Below are positions 30,484 through 40,199 of a DNA stretch of 64,000 nt, piece by piece. The position numbers and the translations under genes are program-made. How positions within the stretch are numbered: the first letter of the stretch is position 1; every line of letters begins with the position of its first letter. The notes under the pieces are model-generated. The model made no database searches. It saw only the letters and a program-made list of their open reading frames with translations, and was not told the DNA's origin. Origin of the DNA: Amycolatopsis aidingensis. GTDB taxonomy: Bacteria; Actinomycetota; Actinomycetes; Mycobacteriales; Pseudonocardiaceae. The stretch spans positions 1,834,001 to 1,898,000 of the forward strand of contig NZ_CP076538.1 of NCBI RefSeq assembly GCF_018885265.1, read 5' to 3'.

Positions 30484-31575
30484 ATGTCGAGGATCAACCG
30501 GGCGATGCTGGCGGCGGCGCTGAGTGGAGGGCTGCTGGGTGGCGGGCTGGCGGTACCGGCACAGGCCCAGGAGCAGGACTCGGAGTGGACCGCGCTGGCC
30601 GAGGGCTCGCTCGGCAGGGTGGACATGGTGGTGGGCGGACAGTCGGTACGGTCCGGCCCGATCGCCCGGTGCGACGCCGACGAGCAGCCACGCAACAACG
30701 CCGGGGTGGCGGTGGTCAGCCGGACCACCCGGTACGGCAGGGGTGAGACCGACTGCGGCCGGGACCAGCAGGGCACCGCCTCGGCCGAGGCGGGTGGCCA
30801 GCGGTTCAGCACGGAGATACTGCGCCAGTTCGGCGGCCCCACGATCGAGGTGCGCTCCTACGCCGCCCGTTGCCGGACGACGGGGAACGGCAGCAGCGGG
30901 TACATGGAGCTGAGCGGCATCTCCGGGTTCACCGTGCCGAGCGACATCCCGGTCAACCACACCGTCACCATCCCCGGCAAGCTGCCCGCGGACCCGCCGA
31001 TGGCGGAGATCGTGGTGAACGAGGTGATCGTGCCGGACCCGCCGGACGGCAGCATGACCACCAACGCCCTGCACATCACGCTGTTCCCGGAGGGCGGCCC
31101 GGCCAGCGGGAGCCTGGTCGTCGGCAGCGCGAGCTGTGACCCCTTCGGCCTGCCCCGGAACCGGCCAACTCGCGTTCATGAACGGCCAACGCGCGGATGT
31201 GGACGGCCAACGCATGCGCGTGGACGGCAAACACGGCGTGCCATCGTGTTTGCCGTCCACGCGCACGCGTTTGCTGCCTACGCGCACGCGTTGGCTGTTG
31301 ATCTACAGTCAGGCGGCCACCTTGGGCTCCCCTTCGAGGGCGACACCGGCCTCGCGCAGCTCCTCCATGGTGGTGTTCACGGAATCCTTGGCCACCCCGC
31401 GGTGAAGTCGAGGAGCACCCGGACGGTGAAACCCGCGCGGGCCGCGTCCAGCGCGGTCGCCCGCACGCAGTGGTCGGTGGCGATGCCGACCACGTCCACC
31501 GTGTCCACCCCGCGGGCCCGCAGCCAGCCAGCCAGGTCCGCGCCGGTCTCGGTATGCCCCTCGAAGCCGGAGTAG
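30484..31575 (+). CDS. Secreted choice-of-anchor P-like protein with run-on C-terminus
   Basis: From ATG 30484 (GGAG 6 bases upstream). Signal peptide NRAMLAAALSGGLLGGGLAVPAQAQ. Residues about 30-215 form a beta-rich extracellular domain with paired Cys residues (ARCDAD/TDCG, AARCRT/SASCD), matching actinobacterial choice-of-anchor P family proteins, which normally end just after the last Cys (SASC). Here the frame has no stop at that point: it runs through the 21-bp repeat cluster B from 31165 and then antisense across pncA to 31575. The last ~145 residues are therefore probably not native sequence; the original stop seems lost. Confidence 0.6.
   Translation: MSRINRAMLAAALSGGLLGGGLAVPAQAQEQDSEWTALAEGSLGRVDMVVGGQSVRSGPIARCDADEQPRNNAGVAVVSRTTRYGRGETDCGRDQQGTASAEAGGQRFSTEILRQFGGPTIEVRSYAARCRTTGNGSSGYMELSGISGFTVPSDIPVNHTVTIPGKLPADPPMAEIVVNEVIVPDPPDGSMTTNALHITLFPEGGPASGSLVVGSASCDPFGLPRNRPTRVHERPTRGCGRPTHARGRQTRRAIVFAVHAHAFAAYAHALAVDLQSGGHLGLPFEGDTGLAQLLHGGVHGILGHPAVKSRSTRTVKPARAASSAVARTQWSVAMPTTSTVSTPRARSQPARSAPVSVCPSKPE
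31165..31306. repeat. 21-bp repeat cluster B, inverted arrangement
   Basis: Four units in one orientation start at 31165, 31186, 31207 and 31228 (ccaact/ccaacg/ccaacg/caaaca...), and then two full units and a partial one in the opposite orientation start at 31249, 31270 and 31291 (tttgcc.., tttgct.., ttggct..). All spacings are exactly 21 bp. The cluster separates the secreted-protein gene from the convergent pncA. Confidence 0.9.
31216..31264. terminator. Perfect 20-bp hairpin inside repeat cluster B
   Basis: Left arm 31216-31235 (gcgcgtggacggcaaacacg) and right arm 31245-31264 are exact reverse complements with a 9-base loop; pairing continues imperfectly outward through the flanking inverted units. 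It lies between convergent genes, so it can act as a bidirectional terminator-like structure. There is no U-tract. Confidence 0.6.
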
Positions 31576-31901
31576 CCGTCGCTGTACTGGCCCTTGGAGA
31601 ACACCGCCTCGATCGGCGCGACGTCCAGGTCCGGGTGGAAGGAGGCGCCCGCGGTCCCGGCGACGCAATGCCGCGGCCAGGACCGCACGAAGTCCGGTTC
31701 CTCGCTGAAATGCGCGCCGGGGTCGATGTGATAGTCCCTGGTGGCCACGATATGCGCGTATCCATCGGGTCCGAGCCCGAGCCTGCGGGAGATCGCGCCT
31801 GCCACCTCGGCGCCGCCCCGCACGGCCAGCGAGCCGCCCTCGCAGAAGTCGTTCTGCACGTCCACCACGATCAGTGCTTTCTCACCCATCTCATCCTCCA
31901 T
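31309..31901 (-). pseudogene. pncA: Nicotinamidase PncA, interrupted by a 1-base frameshift
   Basis: From ATG 31901 the frame encodes 174 aa ending WPRIP at 31377. Cysteine-hydrolase family signatures are intact: VVDVQNDFCEGGSL (catalytic Asp, metal site), a DYHIDPGAHF metal-binding loop, and GIATDHCVRATALDA (nucleophile Cys). Near 31399 the normal ending FTAGVAKDSVNTTMEELREAGV is found only in the next frame, which stops at 31309. Adding one G to the run of four G restores a 197-aa protein. This could be a real inactivating mutation or a sequencing error in a homopolymer. PncA deamidates nicotinamide to nicotinate, the substrate of the adjacent PncB. Confidence 0.85.
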
Positions 31902-31904
31902 ACG

Positions 31905-33197
31905 TCACTGGGTGAACACCGTCGGTATCGCGGGCTCGCCGTGGGACAGTTTCAGGCCCTCCCACGGCAGGCTCACCAGCGCCTTGCGCAGACGCTGCCT
32001 GCTGTCCTCCAGGGTGGGTAGATCCTCGACGGTTTGTCCACCGCGCACCAGCGGGATCTGCACCGGACGGTCGTACTGCCCGGCCGCAGGCGGCGAACCG
32101 GCGGGGTGGATGACTTCCTCGATCGCGGTGCCGGTCTCCTTGTGCCTGCGCAGGGCCGCCTTGCAGCCGCCGCGGGACTCCTTGTGCGTGCTGCGCTTGG
32201 CCACCGGCCGTCCATCCACCTCCACGAGTTTGTAGACCATGCCCGCGGTCGGCGCACCCGATCCGGTGACCACGGAAGTGCCGACCCCGTAGGCGTCCAC
32301 CGGTTCCGCGCGCAGCGCCGCGATCGCGTGCTCGTCCAGGTCGCCGGAGACCACGATCCGGGTATCCCGGGCGCCGAGCGCGTCCAGTTGCTCGCGCGCC
32401 CTGCGGGCCAGCGGCCCGACATCGCCGGAGTCGATCCGCACCGCGCCGAGTTCGGGGCCGGCCACCCGGACGGCGGTCTCGATGCCCGCGGTGATGTCGT
32501 AGGTGTCCACCAGCACGGTGGTGTCGGTGCCCATCTTGGCGATCTGCGCCCGGACGGCCTCCTCCTCGTTGTCGTGCAACAGGATGAACGCATGCGCCAC
32601 GGTGCCCCGGGTGGAGATTCCGTACCGGCGCCCGGCCTCCAGGTTCGAGGTGGTGGCGAACCCGGCCAGGTAGGCGGCCCTGGCCGCGGCCACTGCCGCG
32701 TACTCGTGCGTGCGGCGGCCACCCATCTCGATGATCGGCCTGCCGTGCGCGGCACTGGACATCCGCGCCGCGGCCGAGGCCACCGCGCTGTCGTGGTTCA
32801 GGATGGACAGCACCATCGTCTCCAGCACCACGGCCTCGGCGAAGCTGCCACGCACGGTGAGGATCGGGGATCCGGGGAAGTACAGCTCGCCCTCGGGGTA
32901 GCCGTCGATCTCCCCGGAGAACTCGTAGTCGGCCAGCCAGGCCAGGGTGGCGTCGTCCACCACCCCGGTGGACTCCAGCTGGGCCAGTTCGGCGTCGGTG
33001 AACCGGAAGTCGGCGATCGCGTCGAGTACCCGTGCGGTGCCCGCGACCACGCCGTAACGCCTGCCGTCGGGCAGCTTGCGGGCGAACACCTCGAACACGC
33101 ACGGGCGCTCGCCGGTACCGTCGGCGAGCGCGCTGCTCAACATGGTCAGTTCGTAGTGATCGGTGAGTAGCGCCGTGCTCGCGTTCTGCTCTGCCAT
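31905..33197 (-). CDS. pncB: Nicotinate phosphoribosyltransferase
   Basis: 430 aa. NAD salvage enzyme converting nicotinate and PRPP to nicotinate mononucleotide. Typical segments: LLTDHYELTML near the N-terminus, GRRTHEYAAVAAARAAYLAGFATTSN, RIDSGDVGPLARRAREQLD and the phosphate-binding VSGDLDEHAI and GVGTSVVTGSGAPTAGMVYKLVE. It lies 3 bases upstream of pncA on the same strand, so the pair forms a nicotinamide salvage operon. Positional equivalent of M. tuberculosis Rv1330c. Confidence 0.95.
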   Translation of the reverse strand: MAEQNASTALLTDHYELTMLSSALADGTGERPCVFEVFARKLPDGRRYGVVAGTARVLDAIADFRFTDAELAQLESTGVVDDATLAWLADYEFSGEIDGYPEGELYFPGSPILTVRGSFAEAVVLETMVLSILNHDSAVASAAARMSSAAHGRPIIEMGGRRTHEYAAVAAARAAYLAGFATTSNLEAGRRYGISTRGTVAHAFILLHDNEEEAVRAQIAKMGTDTTVLVDTYDITAGIETAVRVAGPELGAVRIDSGDVGPLARRAREQLDALGARDTRIVVSGDLDEHAIAALRAEPVDAYGVGTSVVTGSGAPTAGMVYKLVEVDGRPVAKRSTHKESRGGCKAALRRHKETGTAIEEVIHPAGSPPAAGQYDRPVQIPLVRGGQTVEDLPTLEDSRQRLRKALVSLPWEGLKLSHGEPAIPTVFTQ

Positions 33198-33278
33198 ACC
33201 GCAAGCCTATTCACCGGATCCCGGGGTATGGCGGCCCTGCCGTCCCATGTGTTGGGCCGATCGTGACACCATGGGGAT

Positions 33279-33563
33279 ATGACCACGCCTGTCGAGGCCG
33301 AACAATCACTCGGTGCCGAACTGGGTGCCGAGGACAGACCGTGGCAGACGATCGTCTGGAACGACCCCGTGAACCTGATGTCGTACGTGACGTACGTTTT
33401 CCAGAAGATCTTCGGCTACAGCCGGGATCACGCCACGAAGCTGATGCTCGACGTGCATCACAAGGGCAAGGCCACGGTGTCCTCCGGCACCAAGGAGAAG
33501 GTCGAGGGTGACGTCGCCAAGCTGCACGCGGCCGGCTTGTGGGCAACGATGGAGCAACCGTGA
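33279..33563 (+). CDS. clpS: ATP-dependent Clp protease adaptor ClpS
   Basis: 94 aa. N-degron recognition adaptor that docks on ClpC/ClpA. The pocket motif [15 protein letters not shown] and [10 protein letters not shown] are typical. Divergent from pncB; GTGA overlap with the following DUF2017 gene. Equivalent to Rv1331. Confidence 0.95.
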   Translation: MTTPVEAEQSLGAELGAEDRPWQTIVWNDPVNLMSYVTYVFQKIFGYSRDHATKLMLDVHHKGKATVSSGTKEKVEGDVAKLHAAGLWATMEQP

Positions 33564-34117
33564 AGACCTGGCGTCGTAAGGGCGCCAAGTTGCTCGCCGG
33601 TTTCGAGCAGCAGGAGGCCGCCGTGCTGCGCGGGCTGGTGAGCCAGCTGGAGGACATGCTGCGGGCGCGCGCCGAGGAGGCGCCGCAGGACGAGCTCGCC
33701 GAGCTGACCGGGATCAAGACCGGCCCCTCGGAGTCGCCGAACGATCCGGTGCTGTCCCGGCTGCTGCCGGACTTCCACCGGCTGGACCCGGACAACCCCG
33801 CCAAGGAAGACCTCGACTCGGCCGCAGCCCTGCGTTCCCTGCACGAGCCCGAGGTGCTCGAGGCCAAGGTCGGGGTGGCCACGGTCGTGCTGAACACGCT
33901 GTCACCCGATGGTGGGGATGTGCGGCTGACCTTCGAGCAGGCCGACGCCTGGCTGTCCGCGCTGAATGACGTCCGGCTCGCGCTGGGCACCGCGCTGGAC
34001 GTCACCGAGGAGATGCCGGACGAGCTGCCCGAGGACGACCCGCGCTCGGCCCACCTCGGGGTGTACCACTGGCTGACCTGGGTGCAGGAAAGCCTGGTAC
34101 AGGCGATGAGCGACTAG
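33560..34117 (+). CDS. DUF2017 family protein
   Basis: 185 aa from GTG 33560, overlapping the clpS stop by GTGA. Helical, acidic soluble protein: [20 protein letters not shown], then [24 protein letters not shown] and [19 protein letters not shown]. The clpS-DUF2017 pair is conserved across actinobacteria (Rv1331-Rv1332), which suggests a link with Clp proteolysis, but no function is known. Confidence 0.85.
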   Translation: MKTWRRKGAKLLAGFEQQEAAVLRGLVSQLEDMLRARAEEAPQDELAELTGIKTGPSESPNDPVLSRLLPDFHRLDPDNPAKEDLDSAAALRSLHEPEVLEAKVGVATVVLNTLSPDGGDVRLTFEQADAWLSALNDVRLALGTALDVTEEMPDELPEDDPRSAHLGVYHWLTWVQESLVQAMSD

Positions 34118-34138
34118 CCAGGCCGATTGGGTGCCGCG

Positions 34139-35152
34139 ATGCTGAACGCGATCACCGACGTCGGAGGGGTGCTGGTCGGCCACCACCACCGGCTCGGTGA
34201 CGGCTGGGCCACCGGCACCACCGTGGTGCTGGTGCCGGATGGCGCCACCGGCGCGGTGGACCAGCGCGGCGGCGCGCCCGGCACCAGGGAGACCAACCTG
34301 CTGGAGCCGGAGAACCTGGTGCGGCGGGTGAACGCGGTCTGCCTCTCCGGCGGCAGCGCCTACGGTCTTGCCGCCGCCGACGGTGTCATGCGCTGGCACG
34401 CCGAGCGGCACCGTGGCCTCCCGGTCGGCACCGAGCCGCACCAGGTGGTGCCGATCGTGCCCGCGGCGGTGCTGTTCGACCTGCCGCGCGGTGGCTGGGG
34501 CAACCGGCCGGACGCCGAGTTCGGTTACGCCGCCTGCACGGCCGCCGCGGACGGCGCGGTCGAACAGGGCACGGTCGGCGCGGGGGCCGGGGCACAGGTC
34601 GGCTCGCTCAAGGGCGGAGTGGGCACCGCCGCCGAGCGGGTGAACGAGTTCACCGTCGGCGCGCTGGCGGTGGTGAACGCGGCGGGGGAGGCCGTCCGGT
34701 TCACCGATGGCCGCCCGTTCGCCGCCGACCACGAGGTGGACGGCGAGTTCGGGGTGGCATGGCCGGACCGGCCCGCCGAGCGGCCGGACACCACGGGCAC
34801 GGTGCTGAACACCACCATCGGGGTGGTGGCGGTGGACGCGGACCTTTCCAAGGCGGAGTGTCGCAGGCTCGCCGTCGCCGCCCAGGACGGGCTGGCCCGC
34901 GCGGTGCGGCCCGCACACTCGATGTTCGACGGCGACACGGTGTTCGCATTGGCCACCGGGCACCGGGAACTGCCGGAGGGCAGAGGGCCGTTCGGCGAGG
35001 TGGCCAGGGCGGCGGCGCTCGACACCCTCTGCGCGGCCGCGGCAAGGACCTTCGCCCGCGCCATGGTGCGCGGCCTGCTTACGGCCAGAGCGGTACCCGG
35101 GCTGCCCGCCTACCGCGACCTGTGGCCGGAGGCGTTCGCAGGCGGGGACTGA
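34139..35152 (+). CDS. P1/S58 family peptidase (DmpA-like, Rv1333 homologue)
   Basis: 337 aa from ATG 34139. N-terminal-nucleophile hydrolase that self-cleaves: the LKGGVGTAAERV segment precedes the nucleophile region NTTIGVVAVDADLSK, where cleavage before the Thr/Ser nucleophile is expected. LSGGSAYGLAAADGVMRW and GAPGTRETNLLEPENLV are conserved with DmpA/BapA aminopeptidases and nylon-oligomer hydrolase. Likely a cytosolic aminopeptidase; natural substrate unknown. Confidence 0.87.
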   Translation: MLNAITDVGGVLVGHHHRLGDGWATGTTVVLVPDGATGAVDQRGGAPGTRETNLLEPENLVRRVNAVCLSGGSAYGLAAADGVMRWHAERHRGLPVGTEPHQVVPIVPAAVLFDLPRGGWGNRPDAEFGYAACTAAADGAVEQGTVGAGAGAQVGSLKGGVGTAAERVNEFTVGALAVVNAAGEAVRFTDGRPFAADHEVDGEFGVAWPDRPAERPDTTGTVLNTTIGVVAVDADLSKAECRRLAVAAQDGLARAVRPAHSMFDGDTVFALATGHRELPEGRGPFGEVARAAALDTLCAAAARTFARAMVRGLLTARAVPGLPAYRDLWPEAFAGGD

Positions 35153-35179
35153 GTGTCTGTTCTCACGGTGTGGACACTC
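35151..35179. terminator. Short inverted repeat between the peptidase and mec genes
   Basis: GAGTGTC (35151-35157) and GACACTC (35173-35179) form a 7-bp perfect stem with a 15-base loop, starting at the peptidase stop codon and ending 25 bases before mec. Possible weak terminator or regulatory hairpin. Confidence 0.3.
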
Positions 35180-35204
35180 CCTGTCCAGCACGTAAGATGG
35201 CGGC

Positions 35205-35657
35205 GTGCTTCGGATCCGCCGTGACCTCGTCGACGAGATCGTCGCCCATGCCCGCCGGGATCACCCGGACGAGGCATGCGGGGTGATCGCAGGCCCGGAT
35301 GGCAGCGACCGGCCGGAGCGGTTCATCCCGATGCTGAACGCGGCGCGTTCGCCCACATTCTACGAGTTCGACTCCGGTGACCTGCTCAGGCTCTACCGCG
35401 AGATGGACGCGAACGACGAGGTGCCGGTGGTGATCTACCACTCGCACACCGCCACCGAGGCCTACCCTTCGCGGACCGACGTGTCCTATGCCTCCGAGCC
35501 GTTCGCGCACTACGTCCTGGTCTCCACCAGGGACCCCGAGAAGCACGAGTTCCGCTCGTTCCGCATCGTCGACGGAGTGGTCACCGAGGAGCCGGTCGAG
35601 GTCGTCGAGTCCTACATGTTCGCGCATACCGGAAGCGACGACACCCCCGACGCCTGA
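35205..35657 (+). CDS. mec: CysO-cysteine metallopeptidase Mec (JAMM/M67)
   Basis: 150 aa, GTG start. JAMM zinc-peptidase: Glu23 (HPDEACGVIAG), then HSHTATEAYPSRTD giving His79, His81 and Asp92 with the Ser89 of the motif. In M. tuberculosis, Mec (Rv1334) releases cysteine from the CysO-cysteine adduct, ending the CysM/CysO route of cysteine synthesis. The next two genes are cysO and cysM, so the whole module is present. Confidence 0.93.
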   Translation: MLRIRRDLVDEIVAHARRDHPDEACGVIAGPDGSDRPERFIPMLNAARSPTFYEFDSGDLLRLYREMDANDEVPVVIYHSHTATEAYPSRTDVSYASEPFAHYVLVSTRDPEKHEFRSFRIVDGVVTEEPVEVVESYMFAHTGSDDTPDA

Positions 35658-35736
35658 ACCCCGCCGCGCGGAGCGGTGGAATATCCGCGCGTCCCCGAAC
35701 GTCTGCCGAAGAAGAACCCGCAAGCGGAGGTAACCC

Positions 35737-36970
<1,234 letters not shown>

Positions 36971-36982
36971 TTGGCTGGCCGG

Positions 36983-37756
36983 GTGAAGACCATCGGCCTG
37001 CTGGGCGGGATGAGCTGGGAGTCCTCGGCTGAGTACTACCGGCTGCTGAACGAGTCCGTACGGGATACGCTCGGCGGCTTCCACTCGGCGCGCTGCGTGC
37101 TCTACTCGGTTGACTTCGCCGAGATCGAGCGGATGCAGGCCGAGGAAAGGTGGGAGGACGCGGGGCAGGCGCTGCTCGCGGCGGGCACCGCGCTGCGGCG
37201 GGCCGGGGCCGAGGTGCTGGTGCTGTGCACGAACACCATGCACAAGGTCGCCGACCTGCTCGCCGAGGGCCTGGACATCCCGCTGCTGCACCTGGCCGAT
37301 GCCTGTGCCGACTCGATCATCCGGGCGGGCCTGCGGCGGGTCGGTCTGCTCGGTACCGGGTTCACCATGGCGCAGCCGTTCTATCGCGACCGGCTCGCCG
37401 CGCACGGCCTCGAGGTGCTGGTCCCCGAACCGGAGGATCGTGAGCGGGTGCACCGGATCATCTACCAGGAACTGGTGCTCGGGGTGGTCACCGAGGAGTC
37501 CCGGCAGGCCTACCGCGAGGTGATGGCCAGGCTGGTGGCGGCTGGTGCGCAGGGCATGATCTACGGCTGCACCGAGATCGAGCTGCTGGTCGGGCCGCAG
37601 GACAGCCCGGTGCCCACCTTCCCGACCACCCGGCTGCACGTCGAGGCCGCCGCGGGTTATGCCCTGGGCAGGGCGCCACTGCCGCCCGCACCGGGCGGGC
37701 GAGTGATCTCAGTGCCTGTTTGGAAACGCGCGACACGATCGGCTCGGCGAGGCTAG
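36983..37756 (+). CDS. Aspartate/glutamate racemase family protein
   Basis: 257 aa from GTG 36983 (VKTIGLLGGMSWESS, the family start; TTG 36971 is the alternative). Both catalytic Cys residues are present: VLCTNTMHKV and IYGCTEIELL. Resembles amino-acid racemase/YgeA-type proteins that favour aspartate or broad substrates. Not present at this position in M. tuberculosis, so it is an insertion within the cysM-Rv1337 synteny block. Starts 12 bases after cysM. Confidence 0.85.
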   Translation: MKTIGLLGGMSWESSAEYYRLLNESVRDTLGGFHSARCVLYSVDFAEIERMQAEERWEDAGQALLAAGTALRRAGAEVLVLCTNTMHKVADLLAEGLDIPLLHLADACADSIIRAGLRRVGLLGTGFTMAQPFYRDRLAAHGLEVLVPEPEDRERVHRIIYQELVLGVVTEESRQAYREVMARLVAAGAQGMIYGCTEIELLVGPQDSPVPTFPTTRLHVEAAAGYALGRAPLPPAPGGRVISVPVWKRATRSARRG

Positions 37757-37926
37757 GACTCCGGTCACGGTCGTCACCTCCGCAGGTCAGGCGCCCCGCC
37801 TCGCCGCCCGTGGGCTGCGCCGAGCGCGTTCCTCCTGCCGTCACCGCAGGTCCCAGCGGCTCTCAGACGCTGATCTCAGGGTTTTCTCCCGAGGCAGGGT
37901 CGCCGGCAGGCTCGTAGCCTGGTGGT

Positions 37927-38601
37927 GTGAGTTACCCGCCAGCGCAACCAGCACCTTCCGGGAAGCCGGCCGAGGAGTCCACCAAGCGTGTCCTGCCGGC
38001 CAACACCAAGGCGGCGGCCATCGTGGCGGTGGCCTTCACCGCCCTGCTGTACCTGGTCGAGCTGGCGGATGTGATCATCCCGGCCGAGCTCGACCACGGC
38101 GGCATCATGGCCCGCACGCTGTCCGGCCTGGACGGCATCGTGTGGGCGCCGCTGCTGCACGCGGGCTGGGGCCACCTGCTCAGCAACACGGTGCCGGTGC
38201 TGGTGTTCGGCTTCCTGGCGATGGCCAGCGGGCTGGCGCGGTGGGCCGTGGTGACCGCAACCATCTGGATCGTGGGTGGGCTCGGCGTGTGGCTGCTGGG
38301 GCCGGCGGACGCCTACACGGTGGGTGCGTCCGGCCTCGCCTTCGGCTGGCTGGCCTTCCTGCTGGTGCGCGGGATCTTCAACCGCAGCGCCGGGCAGCTG
38401 ATCGTGGCCGCGGTACTGCTGTTCCTCTGGGGCGGCATGCTCTGGGGCCTGCTGCCTGGCAACCCGGGGATCTCCTGGCAGGGCCACCTGTTCGGGGCGC
38501 TGGCCGGTGTCCTCGCCGCCTGGCTGGTGGCAAGGGCGGACCGCGCCAGGGGGCGCAAGCAGGCGGGTGGCCCGCCCGCGCCCGGTAATCTCGGGGCGTG
38601 A
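37927..38601 (+). CDS. Rhomboid-family intramembrane serine protease
   Basis: 224 aa with six membrane helices after a Pro-rich cytosolic tail. Catalytic Ser in [13 protein letters not shown] and catalytic His in [26 protein letters not shown] is the conserved first-loop motif. Homologue of Rv1337. The stop overlaps the murI GTG by four bases. The 170-bp region before it probably holds its promoter; I see no clear hairpin or repeat there. Confidence 0.9.
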   Translation: MSYPPAQPAPSGKPAEESTKRVLPANTKAAAIVAVAFTALLYLVELADVIIPAELDHGGIMARTLSGLDGIVWAPLLHAGWGHLLSNTVPVLVFGFLAMASGLARWAVVTATIWIVGGLGVWLLGPADAYTVGASGLAFGWLAFLLVRGIFNRSAGQLIVAAVLLFLWGGMLWGLLPGNPGISWQGHLFGALAGVLAAWLVARADRARGRKQAGGPPAPGNLGA

Positions 38602-39401
38602 GCCCAAGCCCGGATGCCCCGATCGGCGTGTTCGACTCCGGCGTCGGCGGCCTGACGGTGGCCCGCGCCCTGCTCGAGCAGCTGCCCGCCGAGCGGCTGC
38701 GCTACGTCGGGGACACCGCGCACAACCCCTACGGCCCGCTGCCCATTGCTCGGGTCCGCGAACTGGCGCTGTCCGCGCTGGACGGGCTGGTGGCGGACGG
38801 GGTGAAGGCGCTGGTGATCGCCTGCAACACGGCCTCGGCCGCCTGCCTGCGGGACGCGCGGGAGCGCTACGACGTGCCGGTGATCGAGGTGGTGCTACCC
38901 GCCGTGCGCAGGGCGGTCGCGGCGACCCACTCCGGGCGGATCGGGGTGATCGGCACCGAGGGCACGGTGCGATCCCGGGCCTACGACGACGCCTTCGCCG
39001 CGGCCAGGGACGTGTGGGTGAGTACCGTGGCCTGCCCCCGGTTCGTGGACTTCGTGGAGCGCGGGATCACCTCCGGGCGGCAGGTGCTCGGCCTGGCGCA
39101 GGGCTACCTCGAACCGCTGCTACGGGCGGAGGTGGACACCCTCGTGCTCGGCTGCACGCACTACCCGTTGCTCACCGGTGTGCTGCAGATCGTCATGGGC
39201 CAGGACGTGACGTTGGTCTCCAGTGCGGAGGAGACCGCGAAGGACGTCGTGCGGGTGCTCACCGAGCGGGATCTGCTGTCCGACCGGGACATTCAGCCCC
39301 AGCACGAGTTCGTGGCGACCGGTTCGCCCGAACCGTTCACCCGGCTCGCCCGGCGGTTCATGGGCTTCGCGCCGGGTGTGCTGGCTCCCGTTGCCGGGTG
39401 A
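38598..39401 (+). CDS. murI: Glutamate racemase
   Basis: 267 aa, GTG start overlapping the rhomboid stop. Supplies D-glutamate for peptidoglycan. [17 protein letters not shown], catalytic Cys in [12 protein letters not shown] and second catalytic Cys in [13 protein letters not shown] are all present. Equivalent of Rv1338. Confidence 0.95.
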   Translation: MSPSPDAPIGVFDSGVGGLTVARALLEQLPAERLRYVGDTAHNPYGPLPIARVRELALSALDGLVADGVKALVIACNTASAACLRDARERYDVPVIEVVLPAVRRAVAATHSGRIGVIGTEGTVRSRAYDDAFAAARDVWVSTVACPRFVDFVERGITSGRQVLGLAQGYLEPLLRAEVDTLVLGCTHYPLLTGVLQIVMGQDVTLVSSAEETAKDVVRVLTERDLLSDRDIQPQHEFVATGSPEPFTRLARRFMGFAPGVLAPVAG

Positions 39402-39431
39402 GGACTTGTTCCGGCGCATAGGGTGTCGGGC

Positions 39432-40199
39432 GTGCGACTGACCATTCTCGGCTGTGCGGGCAGCATTCCGGGCCCGCATGCGGCGGCATCGGGTTACCTG
39501 GTTGAGGCGGACGGATTCCTGCTCGGCCTCGAGCTCGGCAACGGCACCCTGGCCGAACTGCAGGCCCTGCGGGATCCGTTCGAGCTGGATGCGCTGCTCC
39601 TCTCGCATCTGCACCCGGATCATTGCGCCGACTTCAGCGCGCTGACCGTGCTGCGCCGCTACCATCCGGCCGCGCCGTACGACCGGCGCCCGCGCAGGTT
39701 GCCGGTGTACGGCCCCGCGGAGACGCCGGCACGGCTGGCCAACGCCTACGCGCCGCACGAGTCGGAGCGGCAGGAGACCGATCTGTCCGACGTGTACGAG
39801 TTCCACCCGCTCTCCACCACGGCCAGGACGATCGGGCCGTTCGAGGTGACCTGCTTCCCGATGGATCATCCGACGGAGGCATTCGGGGTCCGGATCAGCC
39901 ATGGCGGCCGGACCCTGGCCTACACCGGCGACACCGGTCCGTGCGCCGCGGTCGAGGACCTGGCCAGGGATGTGGACCTGCTGCTTGCCGAGGCGTCCTG
40001 GACGGACTCGCCCGCCCGGCCGCCGGGGGTGCATCTCTCCGGCAGGCAGGCGGGCGAGCTGGCCAGGCTGGCAGGCGCCCAGCGGTTGCTGCTGACCCAT
40101 ATCGCCCCGTGGACCGACCCGGCCGCGGTGCTTGCCGAGGCCGAGGCGGAGTTCCCCGGCGCGCTGGTGGCCGAGCAGGGCGCCGTCTACGAGGTCTAG
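39432..40199 (+). CDS. Metallo-beta-lactamase-fold phosphodiesterase (Rv1339 homologue)
   Basis: 255 aa from GTG 39432 (GTG 39423 also possible). Metal-binding LLSHLHPDHCADF (HxHxDH), a further His in PMDHPTEAFG, Asp in YTGDTG and His in LTHIAP. Homologue of Rv1339, reported as an atypical class II cAMP phosphodiesterase; here the activity is inferred from homology and position. Overlaps the end of the convergent secreted-protein gene by four bases. Confidence 0.87.
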   Translation: MRLTILGCAGSIPGPHAAASGYLVEADGFLLGLELGNGTLAELQALRDPFELDALLLSHLHPDHCADFSALTVLRRYHPAAPYDRRPRRLPVYGPAETPARLANAYAPHESERQETDLSDVYEFHPLSTTARTIGPFEVTCFPMDHPTEAFGVRISHGGRTLAYTGDTGPCAAVEDLARDVDLLLAEASWTDSPARPPGVHLSGRQAGELARLAGAQRLLLTHIAPWTDPAAVLAEAEAEFPGALVAEQGAVYEV

